Origin: Bin87 sp963692995
Lineage (GTDB): Bacteria; Chloroflexota; Dehalococcoidia; Lucifugimonadales; UBA3495
Assembly (NCBI GenBank): GCA_963692995.1
Contig: OY843611.1
Coordinates: 186,001 to 250,000, forward strand
Direction: 5' to 3'
Length of the DNA: 64,000 nt
The position numbers and the translations under genes are program-made. Every line of letters begins with the position of its first letter. Positions within the stretch are counted from its first letter, which is position 1. The notes under the pieces were generated by a model that had not been told where the DNA came from, did no database searches, and saw nothing but the letters and a program-made list of their open reading frames with translations. Shown piece after piece: positions 45,453-57,155 of the stretch.

Positions 45453-45605
45453 TTCAACTCGGGGAATGCCACCAGGCCGGCGTAGGCGGCGCGCCGAGTC
45501 AATCTGCTCGATGATGCGAGCGGTGTCGCCGGCGGTGGGGTCGAACTGGGCCAGCTAGAGGATGCGCTGTATCGCTGTATTATAGCGCAGGTTGCAGGCG
45601 GACGA
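45453..45605 (-). pseudogene. Decayed duplicate of the 5' end of nadE
   Basis: About 150 bases aligning to 44840-44990: CTCGATGATGCGAG (nadE: CTCAATGATGCGAG), GGTGGGGTCGAACTGGGCCA (nadE: GGTGGGGTTGAACTGGGCCA), then TATTATAGCGCAGG in both. Several deletions and an in-frame stop (CTAG at the GCCAGC site) show it is not functional. It also keeps the nadE -10 box. Confidence 0.8.
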
Positions 45606-45872
45606 ATGCGCGGGCGCCCGTCCTGGTAATGCCATGCAAAATACGCCCGCTTGATCAGTAGAGTATCGTGGGCGGCGAATCATTTACCGCGCCTGATGAA
45701 ACGCTTTCCGATTTTTATGTTCTCTGTTTGCCGCCGTTTGGCGCTGATCCGGCTACCGTTCAGCGCCAAACGGCGGCAAGTGGCGTAACAATGCGATTTG
45801 CCCTGTGCTCGACACGGTTTGCCCTTGCATTACGCTTCAAAGACAGCGTACTATTCATACTGCAAATCTTAA
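45606..45872. other. AT-richer intergenic stretch with a 20-bp perfect inverted repeat
   Basis: No convincing gene. TTGCCGCCGTTTGGCGCTGA (45728-45747) and its exact complement (45760-45779) flank a 12-base loop. No T-run follows. The surrounding sequence is more AT-rich than the chromosome average. It could be the hairpin of a mobile-element end or a strong RNA structure. Confidence 0.55.
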
Positions 45873-46238
45873 CAATATAACGGTGAATACGGCATCGCCT
45901 CCGAGCACTCTCTCAACCCATCCTTCCTCATCTCAGGCCTATGGCTGGAGCCGGCAGAACACACTACTTTTGCTGGGCGAGAAGTCATCCGAACTGTCGG
46001 CAGGCCCATCGGTGGTAATAGCGAGCTCTGGAGGTGGTGGGATGATGACGACCAATATGAACTGTGGGTCGATGCGGAGAGGGGAACTTTGCTACGACTT
46101 GGGGTCAGTCGTAACGGGGAGGAGTTCGCCGGCCATGAAGTAACCGAAATAGAGTTCGACGCGGATATTCCTGATGATATGTTCACGTTGACACCTCCGG
46201 CCGGCACGCCGGTACAGGTTGTGCAGGGACCGAGATAG
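45873..46238 (+). pseudogene. 3' fragment of a LolA/MucB-like (outer-membrane lipoprotein-sorting) gene
   Basis: An open frame with no start codon, bounded by a stop at 45870, reads EYGIASEHSLNPSFLISGLW, then WWDDDQYELWVDAERGTLLR, TEIEFDADIPDDMFTLTPPA, and ends at TAG 46236-46238. The pattern YELWVD-xG-LLR followed by FDxxIPDDxFxLxPPxG is the C-terminal part of LolA/MucB-type beta-sandwich proteins seen in actinobacterial and chloroflexotan lipoproteins. The N-terminus, signal peptide and start are missing, so it is a truncated relic. Confidence 0.6.
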
Positions 46239-46336
46239 GTACATATCACGTCGGAATTCGAGACGCACTGGGAATTTGTCCCAGCCGACGCTGCCAGTCC
46301 TCCGCCGTCAATGCCATCGAACGCGCCAGAGCTGAT

Positions 46337-46894
46337 GTGGCTGGACGCGGCGACAGTTCCAGGTTTCTCGCCGTCAAAAATCCCGCACATCCCCCCGACC
46401 GACCACCAACGGCACGTCTGCTGTTGCAAGCAGACGGCGGCAACAAGGTCGGAGAACAACAAGGCTTGGTCATCCACTACCATTGGCTAATAGATGAAAA
46501 GGTCCGCTCGTTCGAGCTGTCCCCTCCAATTAGCTGGCCGACCGGACTGGTAGCGACTAGCCACCACACTGTGATCCTGAACTTGGGGACGTCAATCGCA
46601 CCAGCACGCATTGAGACATGGCTGTATCGCACGCTAGGACCGGATGGGATACCAGAGGGCGAGCCAACCTTACTTATATGCGATCTCTATACGGAGCTCC
46701 AAGATAATTGCGACTTGGGTTTGCCGACGAAACGGGACAGGGAAGACCAGTGGGAACTGACGATGCCTCAGATCGCCGAATACGGAGACTACTACATAGC
46801 CGTTCGGGCACGATGGCGCGATTTTCTGTCAAACACGCCGGAAGGTCTTGGATTTACGTACGCGGCGGCTTGGGGTTTCGTGGTGAAGAAGTAG
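46337..46894 (+). CDS. Hypothetical protein of atypical composition
   Basis: 185 residues from a GTG start; the frame is open further upstream. Segments such as KVRSFELSPPISWPTGLVAT and DDASD-like polar loops do not match a family I know. Late part PQIAEYGDYYIAVRARWRDF suggests a beta-rich domain. GC content is clearly lower than in the flanking genes and codon use is less biased. It lies among gene fragments, so it may be a recent import or another decaying gene. Confidence 0.4.
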   Translation: MAGRGDSSRFLAVKNPAHPPDRPPTARLLLQADGGNKVGEQQGLVIHYHWLIDEKVRSFELSPPISWPTGLVATSHHTVILNLGTSIAPARIETWLYRTLGPDGIPEGEPTLLICDLYTELQDNCDLGLPTKRDREDQWELTMPQIAEYGDYYIAVRARWRDFLSNTPEGLGFTYAAAWGFVVKK

Positions 46895-47000
46895 CGTCAC
46901 ACACCGGCCAAGGCTTTTGCATCAATAATCCTAGCCCACCCCGACTCGACCCTCGTCGATTTAACCGGGTCGGTAGGATCTACCGGCGCCACGCCGACTG

Positions 47001-48320
47001 ATGCGCGCGTTGCAGACCCGCGCGGCGCGGGCCGTTCCCTTCTACTACGGGTGGGTCATCCTCGGCCTGTCCGGCATCACGTCCTACTCGTCCCGCCCCT
47101 TGATGTCGGTGGCGGTGTTGACGGTGTTCGTGGCGCCCATGTCCGAGCAGTTCGGCTGGACGCGGGCTCAGGTGGCCGGGGCGGTCAGTCTGGGCGGAGC
47201 CCTCGCGGTGGTGGCGGCCCCGCTGGTGGGGCCGGTTCTGGACCGCTACGGCGCCGGCCTGGTGGTGGGCATATCGTCGGGCATTGCCGGGCTGTGCGCC
47301 GTGGCGTTGGGCGGGGTCAACCAGATCTGGCTGTTCTACCTGGTGTACGTGCCGGGCCGGGCAACCTTTGCCAGTCCGCTGGAGCTAGGCACCTCGGTGG
47401 CGGTGAGCAATTGGTTCATTCGCCGCCGTCCTTTCGCGTTGGCCTTGAACCACGTATCCCAAGGTTCGGGGTTGGCGGTGATGCCGTTGGTGGCCCAGGT
47501 CATCATCGGAACCTGGAGTTGGGAAATGGCGTGGTACGTCCTGGGCATCTGGACCGTGGCGGTGGGCGTCGTGCCGGCGCTGCTGCTGATGGCGCGACGC
47601 CCGGAAGACCTGGGGCTGGAACCCGACGGCGGCGCCGGGAACCCGACGGCGGGACGGAGAACCGCCTCCGGCCAGGGGCTCCGGAACGCGGCCGACGAGA
47701 TCAACTTCACCCAGCGCCAGGCCATCGGGACCCGCGCCTTCTGGCTGATGATGCTGTTTGCCTTTGCCGGGTTCATAGTGCAGGCCGGAGTGTCCTTGCA
47801 CCAGGTGCCCCACTTCGTTGACCAGGGGGTGCCGCCCGCGGTGGCGGTATGGACAGCCAGCACCTTTGCTATCTCGCAGGTGCCGGCCAGCATCTTCTGG
47901 TCGGCGTTGTCGCAGCGTTTCGCGGCGCGGCTGGTGATGCCGGCGGCCGGGTTGGTGGTGGCCGGCGGAGCGATAACGACGGCCTTCGCCAGCGAAATCG
48001 CGGCGGGCGTGCTGGGAGCGTTCATCCTGGGGTTCGGCGTAGGAGGTCTGCACATCATCGCCCGCCTCACCTGGGCCGACTACTTCGGACGGCTGCACCT
48101 GGGGCAGATCAGGTCGTGGGGCCTGGCGGCGCAGGTCGGCGGCCAGGCGCTGGGCCCGGTGGCGGCGGGAATGGCAGTTGACCGGGTGGGCAGCTACGAA
48201 GGCGCCTTCCTGGCCTTCGGCATCAACCTGGCGGCCGTGTCGCTCCTGATGCTGACGGCGACGCGGCCGGAACGGGAGGCGGTCGACGGAGGGCAGCAGA
48301 TTACGGACGGCGACGAATAG
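47001..48320 (+). CDS. Major facilitator superfamily transporter (monocarboxylate-type)
   Basis: 439 residues, about twelve membrane segments. YYGWVILGLSGITSYSSRPL at the start, MSEQFGWTRAQVAGAVSLGG and LVGPVLDRYGAGLVVGIS (the first-half MFS loop) are typical of the oxalate/formate and MCT-like branch. The central cytoplasmic loop is at about 195-235. Unlike the transporter at 29399 it is not accompanied by an enzyme gene. Start ATG 47001. The substrate is unknown. Confidence 0.88.
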   Translation: MRALQTRAARAVPFYYGWVILGLSGITSYSSRPLMSVAVLTVFVAPMSEQFGWTRAQVAGAVSLGGALAVVAAPLVGPVLDRYGAGLVVGISSGIAGLCAVALGGVNQIWLFYLVYVPGRATFASPLELGTSVAVSNWFIRRRPFALALNHVSQGSGLAVMPLVAQVIIGTWSWEMAWYVLGIWTVAVGVVPALLLMARRPEDLGLEPDGGAGNPTAGRRTASGQGLRNAADEINFTQRQAIGTRAFWLMMLFAFAGFIVQAGVSLHQVPHFVDQGVPPAVAVWTASTFAISQVPASIFWSALSQRFAARLVMPAAGLVVAGGAITTAFASEIAAGVLGAFILGFGVGGLHIIARLTWADYFGRLHLGQIRSWGLAAQVGGQALGPVAAGMAVDRVGSYEGAFLAFGINLAAVSLLMLTATRPEREAVDGGQQITDGDE

Positions 48321-48330
48321 CCCTGCTGGG

Positions 48331-48978
48331 TTATCGGAAGAGGCGGGTGAGCCAGGCGAGAAATCTTCTCGCCAGTGCGCCGTTGACCGTCAAATCACCC
48401 TCACGGATCGCCAGGCCAATAAGGCCAGGATACTTGCTCGCTGCCAGCCAGGCGTGGACTTGCGATTTGACAATTTTGGCGTCAGCAAACTTACGATCCG
48501 GCATCGGAATGTTGTTAATATAGTCTTCAGATAGCGGCCATAGGGAATCGCCCTCGGGAATCATCCGCGCGACAAAGTCTTCGAGTTCTCCGGGGGATGA
48601 GTTGTCAGGCATTAGCCAGACGCCGATGCGAGGGCTGCTGCCGTCAGGGCCTTCTGGGATGATGGCGCCCTTCACGGCGCAAAATTCCGGCAGTGCGATT
48701 TCTCTGTTGGCGTCAGCGATTCGATCCCTCACCTGCTTCCAATGTTCTTGAGGGTTATCATCCGCATCTACCACAAACCCGACTGCTGTAACGTCTTGCT
48801 GATTGACGCGCCCTCTTATCGTTTCGAGGACTCCCTGAAAGCCTTTAGCGTCGCGGATGCAAAAGGTTTCTTCCAGTCCCGGTTTAGCCTGCTTACAAAG
48901 ATGAAGCACGGTATGCGCATCGTTCGCGCCTTCCACAACCAGCAATCTGGTCGTAGAGTTGGTATTGGCGGATGTCAT
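48331..48978 (-). CDS. TOPRIM-like DUF3226 nuclease partner of the adjacent ATPase
   Basis: 215 residues. LLVVEGANDAHTVLHLC contains the catalytic Glu of a TOPRIM fold and VGFVVDADDNPQEHW the DxD pair. PRIGVWLMPDNSSPGELEDF is the DUF3226 signature. It starts 3 bases after the stop of the ATPase gene, so the two are coupled. ATPase plus TOPRIM is the composition of OLD-family nucleases and of the PARIS and Gabija-type antiviral systems, here as two separate chains. Confidence 0.82.
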   Translation of the reverse strand: MTSANTNSTTRLLVVEGANDAHTVLHLCKQAKPGLEETFCIRDAKGFQGVLETIRGRVNQQDVTAVGFVVDADDNPQEHWKQVRDRIADANREIALPEFCAVKGAIIPEGPDGSSPRIGVWLMPDNSSPGELEDFVARMIPEGDSLWPLSEDYINNIPMPDRKFADAKIVKSQVHAWLAASKYPGLIGLAIREGDLTVNGALARRFLAWLTRLFR

Positions 48979-48981
48979 GAG

Positions 48982-50133
48982 CTAGCGCACCTCTATGCCA
49001 TGCTCGGCCGCTATGACGAGTTCGGACTCAGGGTATTCAACCGCCCGGAGCCGTTCACCGTTCCGCTGAATTCTGTAGTACGTACCATCCACATCCTCCA
49101 ATTCCTTGGCGGCTTGTCCGAAGGCGTAGGCGCAATCCAAGCTATGGGTGGTGGCTAGCACTTGTACGCTGTTACGCTGGGCCGTTTGCAAAACCATCTT
49201 CCAGAAGCTGGCTTGGGCTGAGTGGTGAATCCCGTTTTCCGCTTCGTCAATCACCAAAAGGCCGTTGTTGCTGCTAGCCAAGGCGAGGGCAACTGCAAAG
49301 GTGCGGACCGCCCCGTCCCCGAGGCTTCTCAAAGGTATAGGATTATCGTTGCCCTTTACCTTCACTAGAACACGACGCCTTGACTGCAACCCGCCCCGGG
49401 TGTCTGAACCTACCAACGCAACGCGTTCTGCCGTGGCAACTGTTATCAAGTTCAATGCCTCGACTGCTCTGTCTTCGTGAGGTGTTAGGGCTACATCGTT
49501 CAGGTATTGTTCAATGGTCACATTGTTGGGAACATTTGGTCCCAGGGTGTTACACAGCACCTCATTGGGGAATTCATGAGACGCGAGTAGGCGACGAGTT
49601 CTCAGAGAATCCAGGCGTCGATTTCTAAACAGACTCATATGTAAAATGCTTGTAGGTACAGTGTATTGCGCATCTTGGAATTTTATCTCCAGTCCGACCA
49701 TTTCTTCATCGTCGAAAATGCGAGACTGGAACAATTCAAACTGAGTAGTGAGGTCTTCCCCAGTTAGAGAAACCACGCGGATTTGGAGTGCATCAGAATC
49801 CTGGTTTGGCCCTATCAAGATATTCTGATCTGGCGAGAGGCGACGGCTAGAAAATAGAGCGCCCCAATCGGGAGCAGCAGACTCCTCACCATCTTCGTCA
49901 ATCATATTGACAATTTCATCCCGGCCAAGCAGCACTTCTGATAGAACGCGGGTACGGGCGCGAGCAGCATAAATGCGCACCGCGTCCAGCACCGTGGATT
50001 TGCCGACGCCGTTTTTGCCGGCGAGGAGAGTTACGCGGCCGAGGCGGGGGATAATTAGCTCATCGATACCACGGAAGTTCTTGATGACCAGGCTGGGGAG
50101 GTGAAGAATTTGGTCGGGCATTTCGGCTGGCAT
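48982..50133 (-). CDS. AAA (ABC-like) ATPase of a two-gene OLD/PARIS-like system
   Basis: 383 residues. LVIKNFRGIDELIIPRLGRV then LLAGKNGVGKSTVLDAVRI (Walker A, about residue 35), signature PLRSLGDGAVRTFAVALALA, Walker B LLVIDEAENGIHHSAQASFW, and LATTHSLDCAYAF (switch His). These are the AAA_15/21 motifs found in OLD, RloA-like and PARIS proteins. I start at ATG 50133 with GAGG upstream; a GTG at 50148 is possible. GC is lower than in neighbours (about 1 kb around 49000-50000), compatible with horizontal transfer. Partner: the TOPRIM gene 3 bases downstream. Confidence 0.85.
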   Translation of the reverse strand: MPAEMPDQILHLPSLVIKNFRGIDELIIPRLGRVTLLAGKNGVGKSTVLDAVRIYAARARTRVLSEVLLGRDEIVNMIDEDGEESAAPDWGALFSSRRLSPDQNILIGPNQDSDALQIRVVSLTGEDLTTQFELFQSRIFDDEEMVGLEIKFQDAQYTVPTSILHMSLFRNRRLDSLRTRRLLASHEFPNEVLCNTLGPNVPNNVTIEQYLNDVALTPHEDRAVEALNLITVATAERVALVGSDTRGGLQSRRRVLVKVKGNDNPIPLRSLGDGAVRTFAVALALASSNNGLLVIDEAENGIHHSAQASFWKMVLQTAQRNSVQVLATTHSLDCAYAFGQAAKELEDVDGTYYRIQRNGERLRAVEYPESELVIAAEHGIEVR

Positions 50134-50150
50134 AGTGGTTTTCCTCACGA

Positions 50151-53267
<3,117 letters not shown>

Positions 53268-53276
53268 AAAACGGCT

Positions 53277-53492
53277 CTACTGCATGAGGATGGTGAAACC
53301 GGCCTGGGTAAAGTGGCGGTCGTTCTTGGCGCGCCCATACAAATAGTGATGCAAATTCTTGGCGCCGTCAGTGGGCACGTTGGCCCAATCCATGGACTTG
53401 CTGATCTCCGAGATTTTGTGCCACAGTGTCGGCATCTCCGGGTCTTCCGGTGGCAGCGCCCGGTCCGTTTTTTTCAGATCAATTTCGGGCAT
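53277..53492 (-). CDS. Small conserved-looking protein of unknown function
   Basis: 71 residues, soluble, no membrane segment. MPEIDLKKTDRALPPEDPEM, then LWHKISEISKSMDWANVPTD and KNLHHYLYGRAKNDRHF. GGAGG precedes ATG 53492 at 7 bases. It lies between accB and uvrA, nine bases upstream of the uvrA start, so uvrA may be the last gene of this unit. No family recognised. Confidence 0.6.
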   Translation of the reverse strand: MPEIDLKKTDRALPPEDPEMPTLWHKISEISKSMDWANVPTDGAKNLHHYLYGRAKNDRHFTQAGFTILMQ

Positions 53493-53533
53493 GGCGGGCC
53501 TCCGCTGTTACGACGCCGGATCTGGCAGTATGA

Positions 53534-53983
53534 CTATTCCAATTCTACCAAAGGGTCGTTGGCGTTCACGGAGTCCAGGGGCTGCACAAAGACGGTTTTC
53601 ACTACGCCATCGCGGTGGGCCCGGATGCTTTGCTCCATCTTCATGGCTTCCACCACGCACACTTCGTCGCCGGCGGATACGGTGTCGCCGGGGCGCACCA
53701 GCACCGACATCACCCGTCCCGGCATGGGCGAGCGGAGAATAGCGTCGTCTATCGGGACGCCGGCCGGGGGCGCGGCGGAACCCGACCGCGTGGCCGACGG
53801 AGCGTCGGGCACGGTCAAACCGCCGGCGGGACGCCCCCGGCGCGGTGGCGCAGGGCCGGCTTGTGTTGCGACGTCAACCTCGAAAGTTTCACCGTCCACG
53901 GTGACCCGGACGGGCGACTGGCTCAGGTCGCCGACTTCGACGGTGTACCAGTGATCGCCGATGCGTACTCTGATCGTGGTCAA
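53534..53983 (-). CDS. accB: Biotin carboxyl carrier protein
   Basis: 149 residues from a TTG start (53983) placed right after the accC stop; the resulting protein begins with a beta strand (LTTIRVRIGDHWYTVEVGD). The C-terminal biotinyl domain has EAMKMEQ (biotinyl Lys), preceded by SPMPGRVMSVLVRPGDTVSAGDEVCVVEAMKM-type hairpins. A flexible Pro/Ala/Gly-rich linker (about 45-75) joins the halves. One base separates it from accC, so they are co-translated. The short N-terminal domain resembles carrier domains of acyl-CoA carboxylase subunits. Confidence 0.9.
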   Translation of the reverse strand: MTTIRVRIGDHWYTVEVGDLSQSPVRVTVDGETFEVDVATQAGPAPPRRGRPAGGLTVPDAPSATRSGSAAPPAGVPIDDAILRSPMPGRVMSVLVRPGDTVSAGDEVCVVEAMKMEQSIRAHRDGVVKTVFVQPLDSVNANDPLVELE

Positions 53984-53984
53984 G

Positions 53985-55568
53985 TTACCAGGACGCGCTC
54001 CCCAGCCGCGCGCGGAAGAGTTCCCGGCGTCCCTGGGCGCGCCAGCGGGAGCCGCCGTCCGGGGCGTCCCGGACCTGCCGGGCGGACTGGCTGGCCACGA
54101 CGGCGGCGCCGATGGCGGCGGCCAGAGCCCGTGGATCGACGGCGGAACCGGCACCGGCGGCAGGTAGGTGTCCATTCGCGCCGGTTCCGTTGCCGTTCAT
54201 GCTACTCATCACGCCTTTGGCTTGTAGTCGTTGCTCAATTATGCCGGCCAGGCTGCCGGTATTATAACCGCCCGACGTGAACTCTGGGCTGGCCAGAACG
54301 TCCCGCAACAGGGGGATGTTGGTTTTCACGCCTTCCAGCCGGAAGTCGGCCAGTGCCGCGTCCAGCGTAGCGATGGCGGCGGCGCGGTCGGTTCCCCAGG
54401 CCATGACCTTGGCGAGCAACGGCTCGTAGTGTAGCGAAACTGCGTAGCCGAGGCAAAGGGCGGTGTCCACGCGCACGTTTTCGCCCTGGGGCAGGCGCAG
54501 GTCCGTCACCACGCCCACGTTGGGCATGCAGGTGTCCGGATCCTCCGGATACACGCGAGCCTCGACGGCGTGGCCGTTGGCGTGAATATCCCGCTGGCGG
54601 ATGGCGAAGGGAATGCCGGCGGCGGACTGCAATTGCAGCTCCACAATATCCTGCCCGGTAATCAGTTCGGACACGCCGTGCTCCACCTGCAAACGGGGGT
54701 TCATCTCCAGGAAGTAGAAATGCCCGTCGTCAGTCACCAGGAACTCCACGGTGCCGGCATTGGTGTAGCCAACCTCCCGCCCCAACTGGCGGGCCAAACG
54801 GCCGATCGGCTCCCGTACCTCGTCGGGCAGCTTGGCCGACGCCGGCGTCTCCTCGATCAGCTTCTGGTTGCGCCGCTGGATGGAGCAGTCCCGCTCGTAC
54901 AGATGCAGCACGTTGCCATATTGGTCGGCGATGATCTGCACCTCAATATGGGAGGCGTTTTGCAGGTAACGCTCGTAAAAGAGGCTGGAATCGGCGAAGG
55001 CGGCCTGGGCCGCCTGGCGGGTGCGCTGGATGATGGGTTCCAGCTCCGCCATGCTGTGCGCCACGTGGATGCCGATGCCGCCACCGCCGGCGGTGGCCTT
55101 GACCATCATGGGGAAGCCCAGCTCCCAGGCCCGGGTGATGGCTTCGTCGTCGCTGACCGGCTCCTCGGTTCCCGGCATGATGGGCAGGCCCGACTTGCGG
55201 GCCACGCGGCGGGCGGAGAGCTTGTCGGCCATCTGGTTGAGCACTTCCTCGCCCGGCCCGATGAATACCACGCCGTCATTCTTGCAACGACGGGCCAACT
55301 CGCCGTTCTCCGACAGGAACCCGTAGCCGGGATGGATGGCTTGCGCGCCGGTGTCCCGGCAAGCGTCCAGCAGGGCGTCGATGTTGAGGTAGGATTCCGC
55401 CGCCGCCGCGCCGCCGATGCACACGGACTGCTCGGCCAGTTGCGTATGCACCGCGCCGGCGTCGGCTTCCGAATAGACGGCAACGGTGGCGATACCCAGA
55501 CGCTGGCAGGTTCTGATGATGCGGGCGGCGATTTCCCCCCGGTTGGCAACCAGTATCTTATCGAACAT
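53985..55568 (-). CDS. accC: Biotin carboxylase (acetyl/acyl-CoA carboxylase)
   Basis: ATP-dependent carboxylation of biotin on BCCP. 527 residues. FDKILVANRGEIAARIIRTC is the start, QAIHPGYGFLSEN and GFPMMVKATAGGGGIGIH (ATP-grasp Gly-rich loop, about 165), HIEVQIIADQYGNVLHLYERDCSIQRRNQKLIEE, FLEMNPRLQVEHGVSELITG carry the catalytic Glu/Arg residues. One typical residue in the VEHPVTE motif is changed (VEHGVSE). A long Ala/Gly-rich C-terminal tail follows residue 460 and overlaps what encodes the linker to BCCP. The carboxyltransferase subunits are not in the window. Confidence 0.94.
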   Translation of the reverse strand: MFDKILVANRGEIAARIIRTCQRLGIATVAVYSEADAGAVHTQLAEQSVCIGGAAAAESYLNIDALLDACRDTGAQAIHPGYGFLSENGELARRCKNDGVVFIGPGEEVLNQMADKLSARRVARKSGLPIMPGTEEPVSDDEAITRAWELGFPMMVKATAGGGGIGIHVAHSMAELEPIIQRTRQAAQAAFADSSLFYERYLQNASHIEVQIIADQYGNVLHLYERDCSIQRRNQKLIEETPASAKLPDEVREPIGRLARQLGREVGYTNAGTVEFLVTDDGHFYFLEMNPRLQVEHGVSELITGQDIVELQLQSAAGIPFAIRQRDIHANGHAVEARVYPEDPDTCMPNVGVVTDLRLPQGENVRVDTALCLGYAVSLHYEPLLAKVMAWGTDRAAAIATLDAALADFRLEGVKTNIPLLRDVLASPEFTSGGYNTGSLAGIIEQRLQAKGVMSSMNGNGTGANGHLPAAGAGSAVDPRALAAAIGAAVVASQSARQVRDAPDGGSRWRAQGRRELFRARLGSASW

Positions 55569-55688
55569 ACTTCCCTCGCTTCACGGAACGCTTGCGGCCG
55601 GCATTGTCGCAACGATGCCCGATTTTTACGCTCCGGCCTGGGGCCGGGTCAATAAAGACGGCGGCGAGTTCACGGCAATTTGGCGGCG

Positions 55689-56450
55689 TCACGGCAATTT
55701 GGCGGCGTCCAGGAAAGCCTGCGACCGCACCTGCCGATCCAGCCAGTACTGTAGCGCGGCGGTCAGCGTGCCGTGCACTTCGTCGCGCACTGCCGCCGGG
55801 ATGTTCAGCGCCGGCAGCCGGCCCGCCGACTCGGTGCGGTGCAGCAGACGCAGCACCTTCAGGGCCGGCAAGGATAGTGAGCGCACCACTACGTCGGGCG
55901 GGCCGCAGTCCAGGCACAGCGTCCCGCCGACGCCGACGGCAAAGCGATGCCGCTCCGGTTCCAGTTCCTCGCCGCACTCCACGCAGTGATACAGCTCCGG
56001 CAAGAAGCCGGACCGGGCGAGCAGTTGCAGGTCGAAATAGCGCAGCGGCAACTCGGCAGTGGGGTTGTTGCCGATGGCGTGCAGCGTCTGCACCGCCAGG
56101 TCGAACAGCTCCGGGTTGGGGGCGGACAGGGCGCTGAAACCATCCACCAACTCGGCCACGTACAGGCCGCGGGCGGTGGTGGCATAGTCGGCTTTAACCT
56201 CCGGAAAGGCGGTGACCACCTCGGCCTCGGCCACGATGTCCAGGGTGCGGCCCCGGGCAACGGACAGGCGCAGCAGGGTCAGCGGCTCGAAGTGGCCCAT
56301 CAGCTTGCTGGTCAGCCGCCGGGCGCCCCGGGCCCGCAGTTCCAGCTTGCCGTGCTCCCGGGCGAAGATGGCCGACACCAGGTCCGCCTCGCCGACTGGG
56401 GTTTTCCGCAGGGTTAGGCCGGCGGTGCGGTAGGTGCGGGGCAGCGTCAT
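55689..56450 (-). CDS. recO: DNA repair protein RecO
   Basis: Recombination mediator that helps load RecA together with RecR. 253 residues. RTYRTAGLTLRKTPVGEADLVSAIFAREHGKLE is the OB-fold N-domain. The zinc motif follows in CVECGEELEPERHRF and LCLDCGP. The helical C-domain runs to LDAAKLP. ATG 56450 is the family start; upstream in-frame codons are in low-complexity sequence. Lies downstream of recR on the same strand (76-base gap). Confidence 0.9.
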   Translation of the reverse strand: MTLPRTYRTAGLTLRKTPVGEADLVSAIFAREHGKLELRARGARRLTSKLMGHFEPLTLLRLSVARGRTLDIVAEAEVVTAFPEVKADYATTARGLYVAELVDGFSALSAPNPELFDLAVQTLHAIGNNPTAELPLRYFDLQLLARSGFLPELYHCVECGEELEPERHRFAVGVGGTLCLDCGPPDVVVRSLSLPALKVLRLLHRTESAGRLPALNIPAAVRDEVHGTLTAALQYWLDRQVRSQAFLDAAKLP

Positions 56451-56526
56451 CGTAATTGCGGGGAACGCCGTAATCGGGGAGAACGCCGCGCGTGGCGAGC
56501 CGGTCGAGCCACGCGGCAATGGCGGA

Positions 56527-57150
56527 TCAGTCCAGCGCGCTGCGGCCCGCCAGCGCCCGGCTGAGGGTAGTCTCGTCGGCGAACTCCAGCGAGCCGCCCA
56601 CGGGCAGGCCGCGCGCCAGCCGGGTGATGCGCAGGCCCGTGCCGGCCAGGCGGCGGTTGATGAAATCGGCGGTGGCGTCCCCTTCCAGCGTGGGGTTAGT
56701 GGCGACGATCAGTTCTTGTAGGGGGTTGTCGGAATCCTGGAGGCGCTCGAAGAGCTGAGGCAGGTGGATGTCCTCCGGCCCGACGCCGTTGAGCGGCGAC
56801 AGCACGCCGTGGAGGACGTGATACCGCCCCCGATAGGCGCGGGTGCGTTCCAGGGCCACCAGATCGCGGCGTTCCTCAACAACGCAGATCTGTTCCCGGT
56901 TGCGCTGGGGGTTGGCGCAAATATCGCAGGGCGAGGCATCGGTCAGGTTGCGGCACTGGTCGCAGAACAGGAGGCCGTCCTTTGCCGCCATGATGGCGTC
57001 GGACAGCGACTGCGCCTCTTCCGCCGGGATCTGGACGATATAGTCGGCGATGCGCTGAGCGCTCTTGGGGCCGATGCCGGGCAGCCGGTGCAGCTCTTCG
57101 ATTAGCCGGCCGAGGGAGCGGGCGGTGCCCGGGTTGTACTCACTGACCAT
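56527..57150 (-). CDS. recR: Recombination protein RecR
   Basis: 207 residues. SLGRLIEELHRLPGIGPKSAQRIADYI is the helix-hairpin-helix, CDQCRNLTDASPCDIC the four-Cys zinc motif, ICVVEERRDLVALERT the TOPRIM strand, with SPLNGVGPEDI, and ELIVATNPTLEGDATADFI the Walker-B-like end. Normal length. The small gene at 57156 ends 5 bases upstream. Confidence 0.95.
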   Translation of the reverse strand: MVSEYNPGTARSLGRLIEELHRLPGIGPKSAQRIADYIVQIPAEEAQSLSDAIMAAKDGLLFCDQCRNLTDASPCDICANPQRNREQICVVEERRDLVALERTRAYRGRYHVLHGVLSPLNGVGPEDIHLPQLFERLQDSDNPLQELIVATNPTLEGDATADFINRRLAGTGLRITRLARGLPVGGSLEFADETTLSRALAGRSALD

Positions 57151-57155
57151 GATGC

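Noticed and set aside
45668..45880. 70-codon plus-strand frame containing the 20-bp inverted repeat
   Set aside because: It crosses the hairpin and has no ribosome site or family match.
45869..46483. 204-codon minus-strand frame over the fragment region
   Set aside because: The plus strand reads coding-like (LolA/MucB-type end); the minus frame has no recognisable family and weak start.
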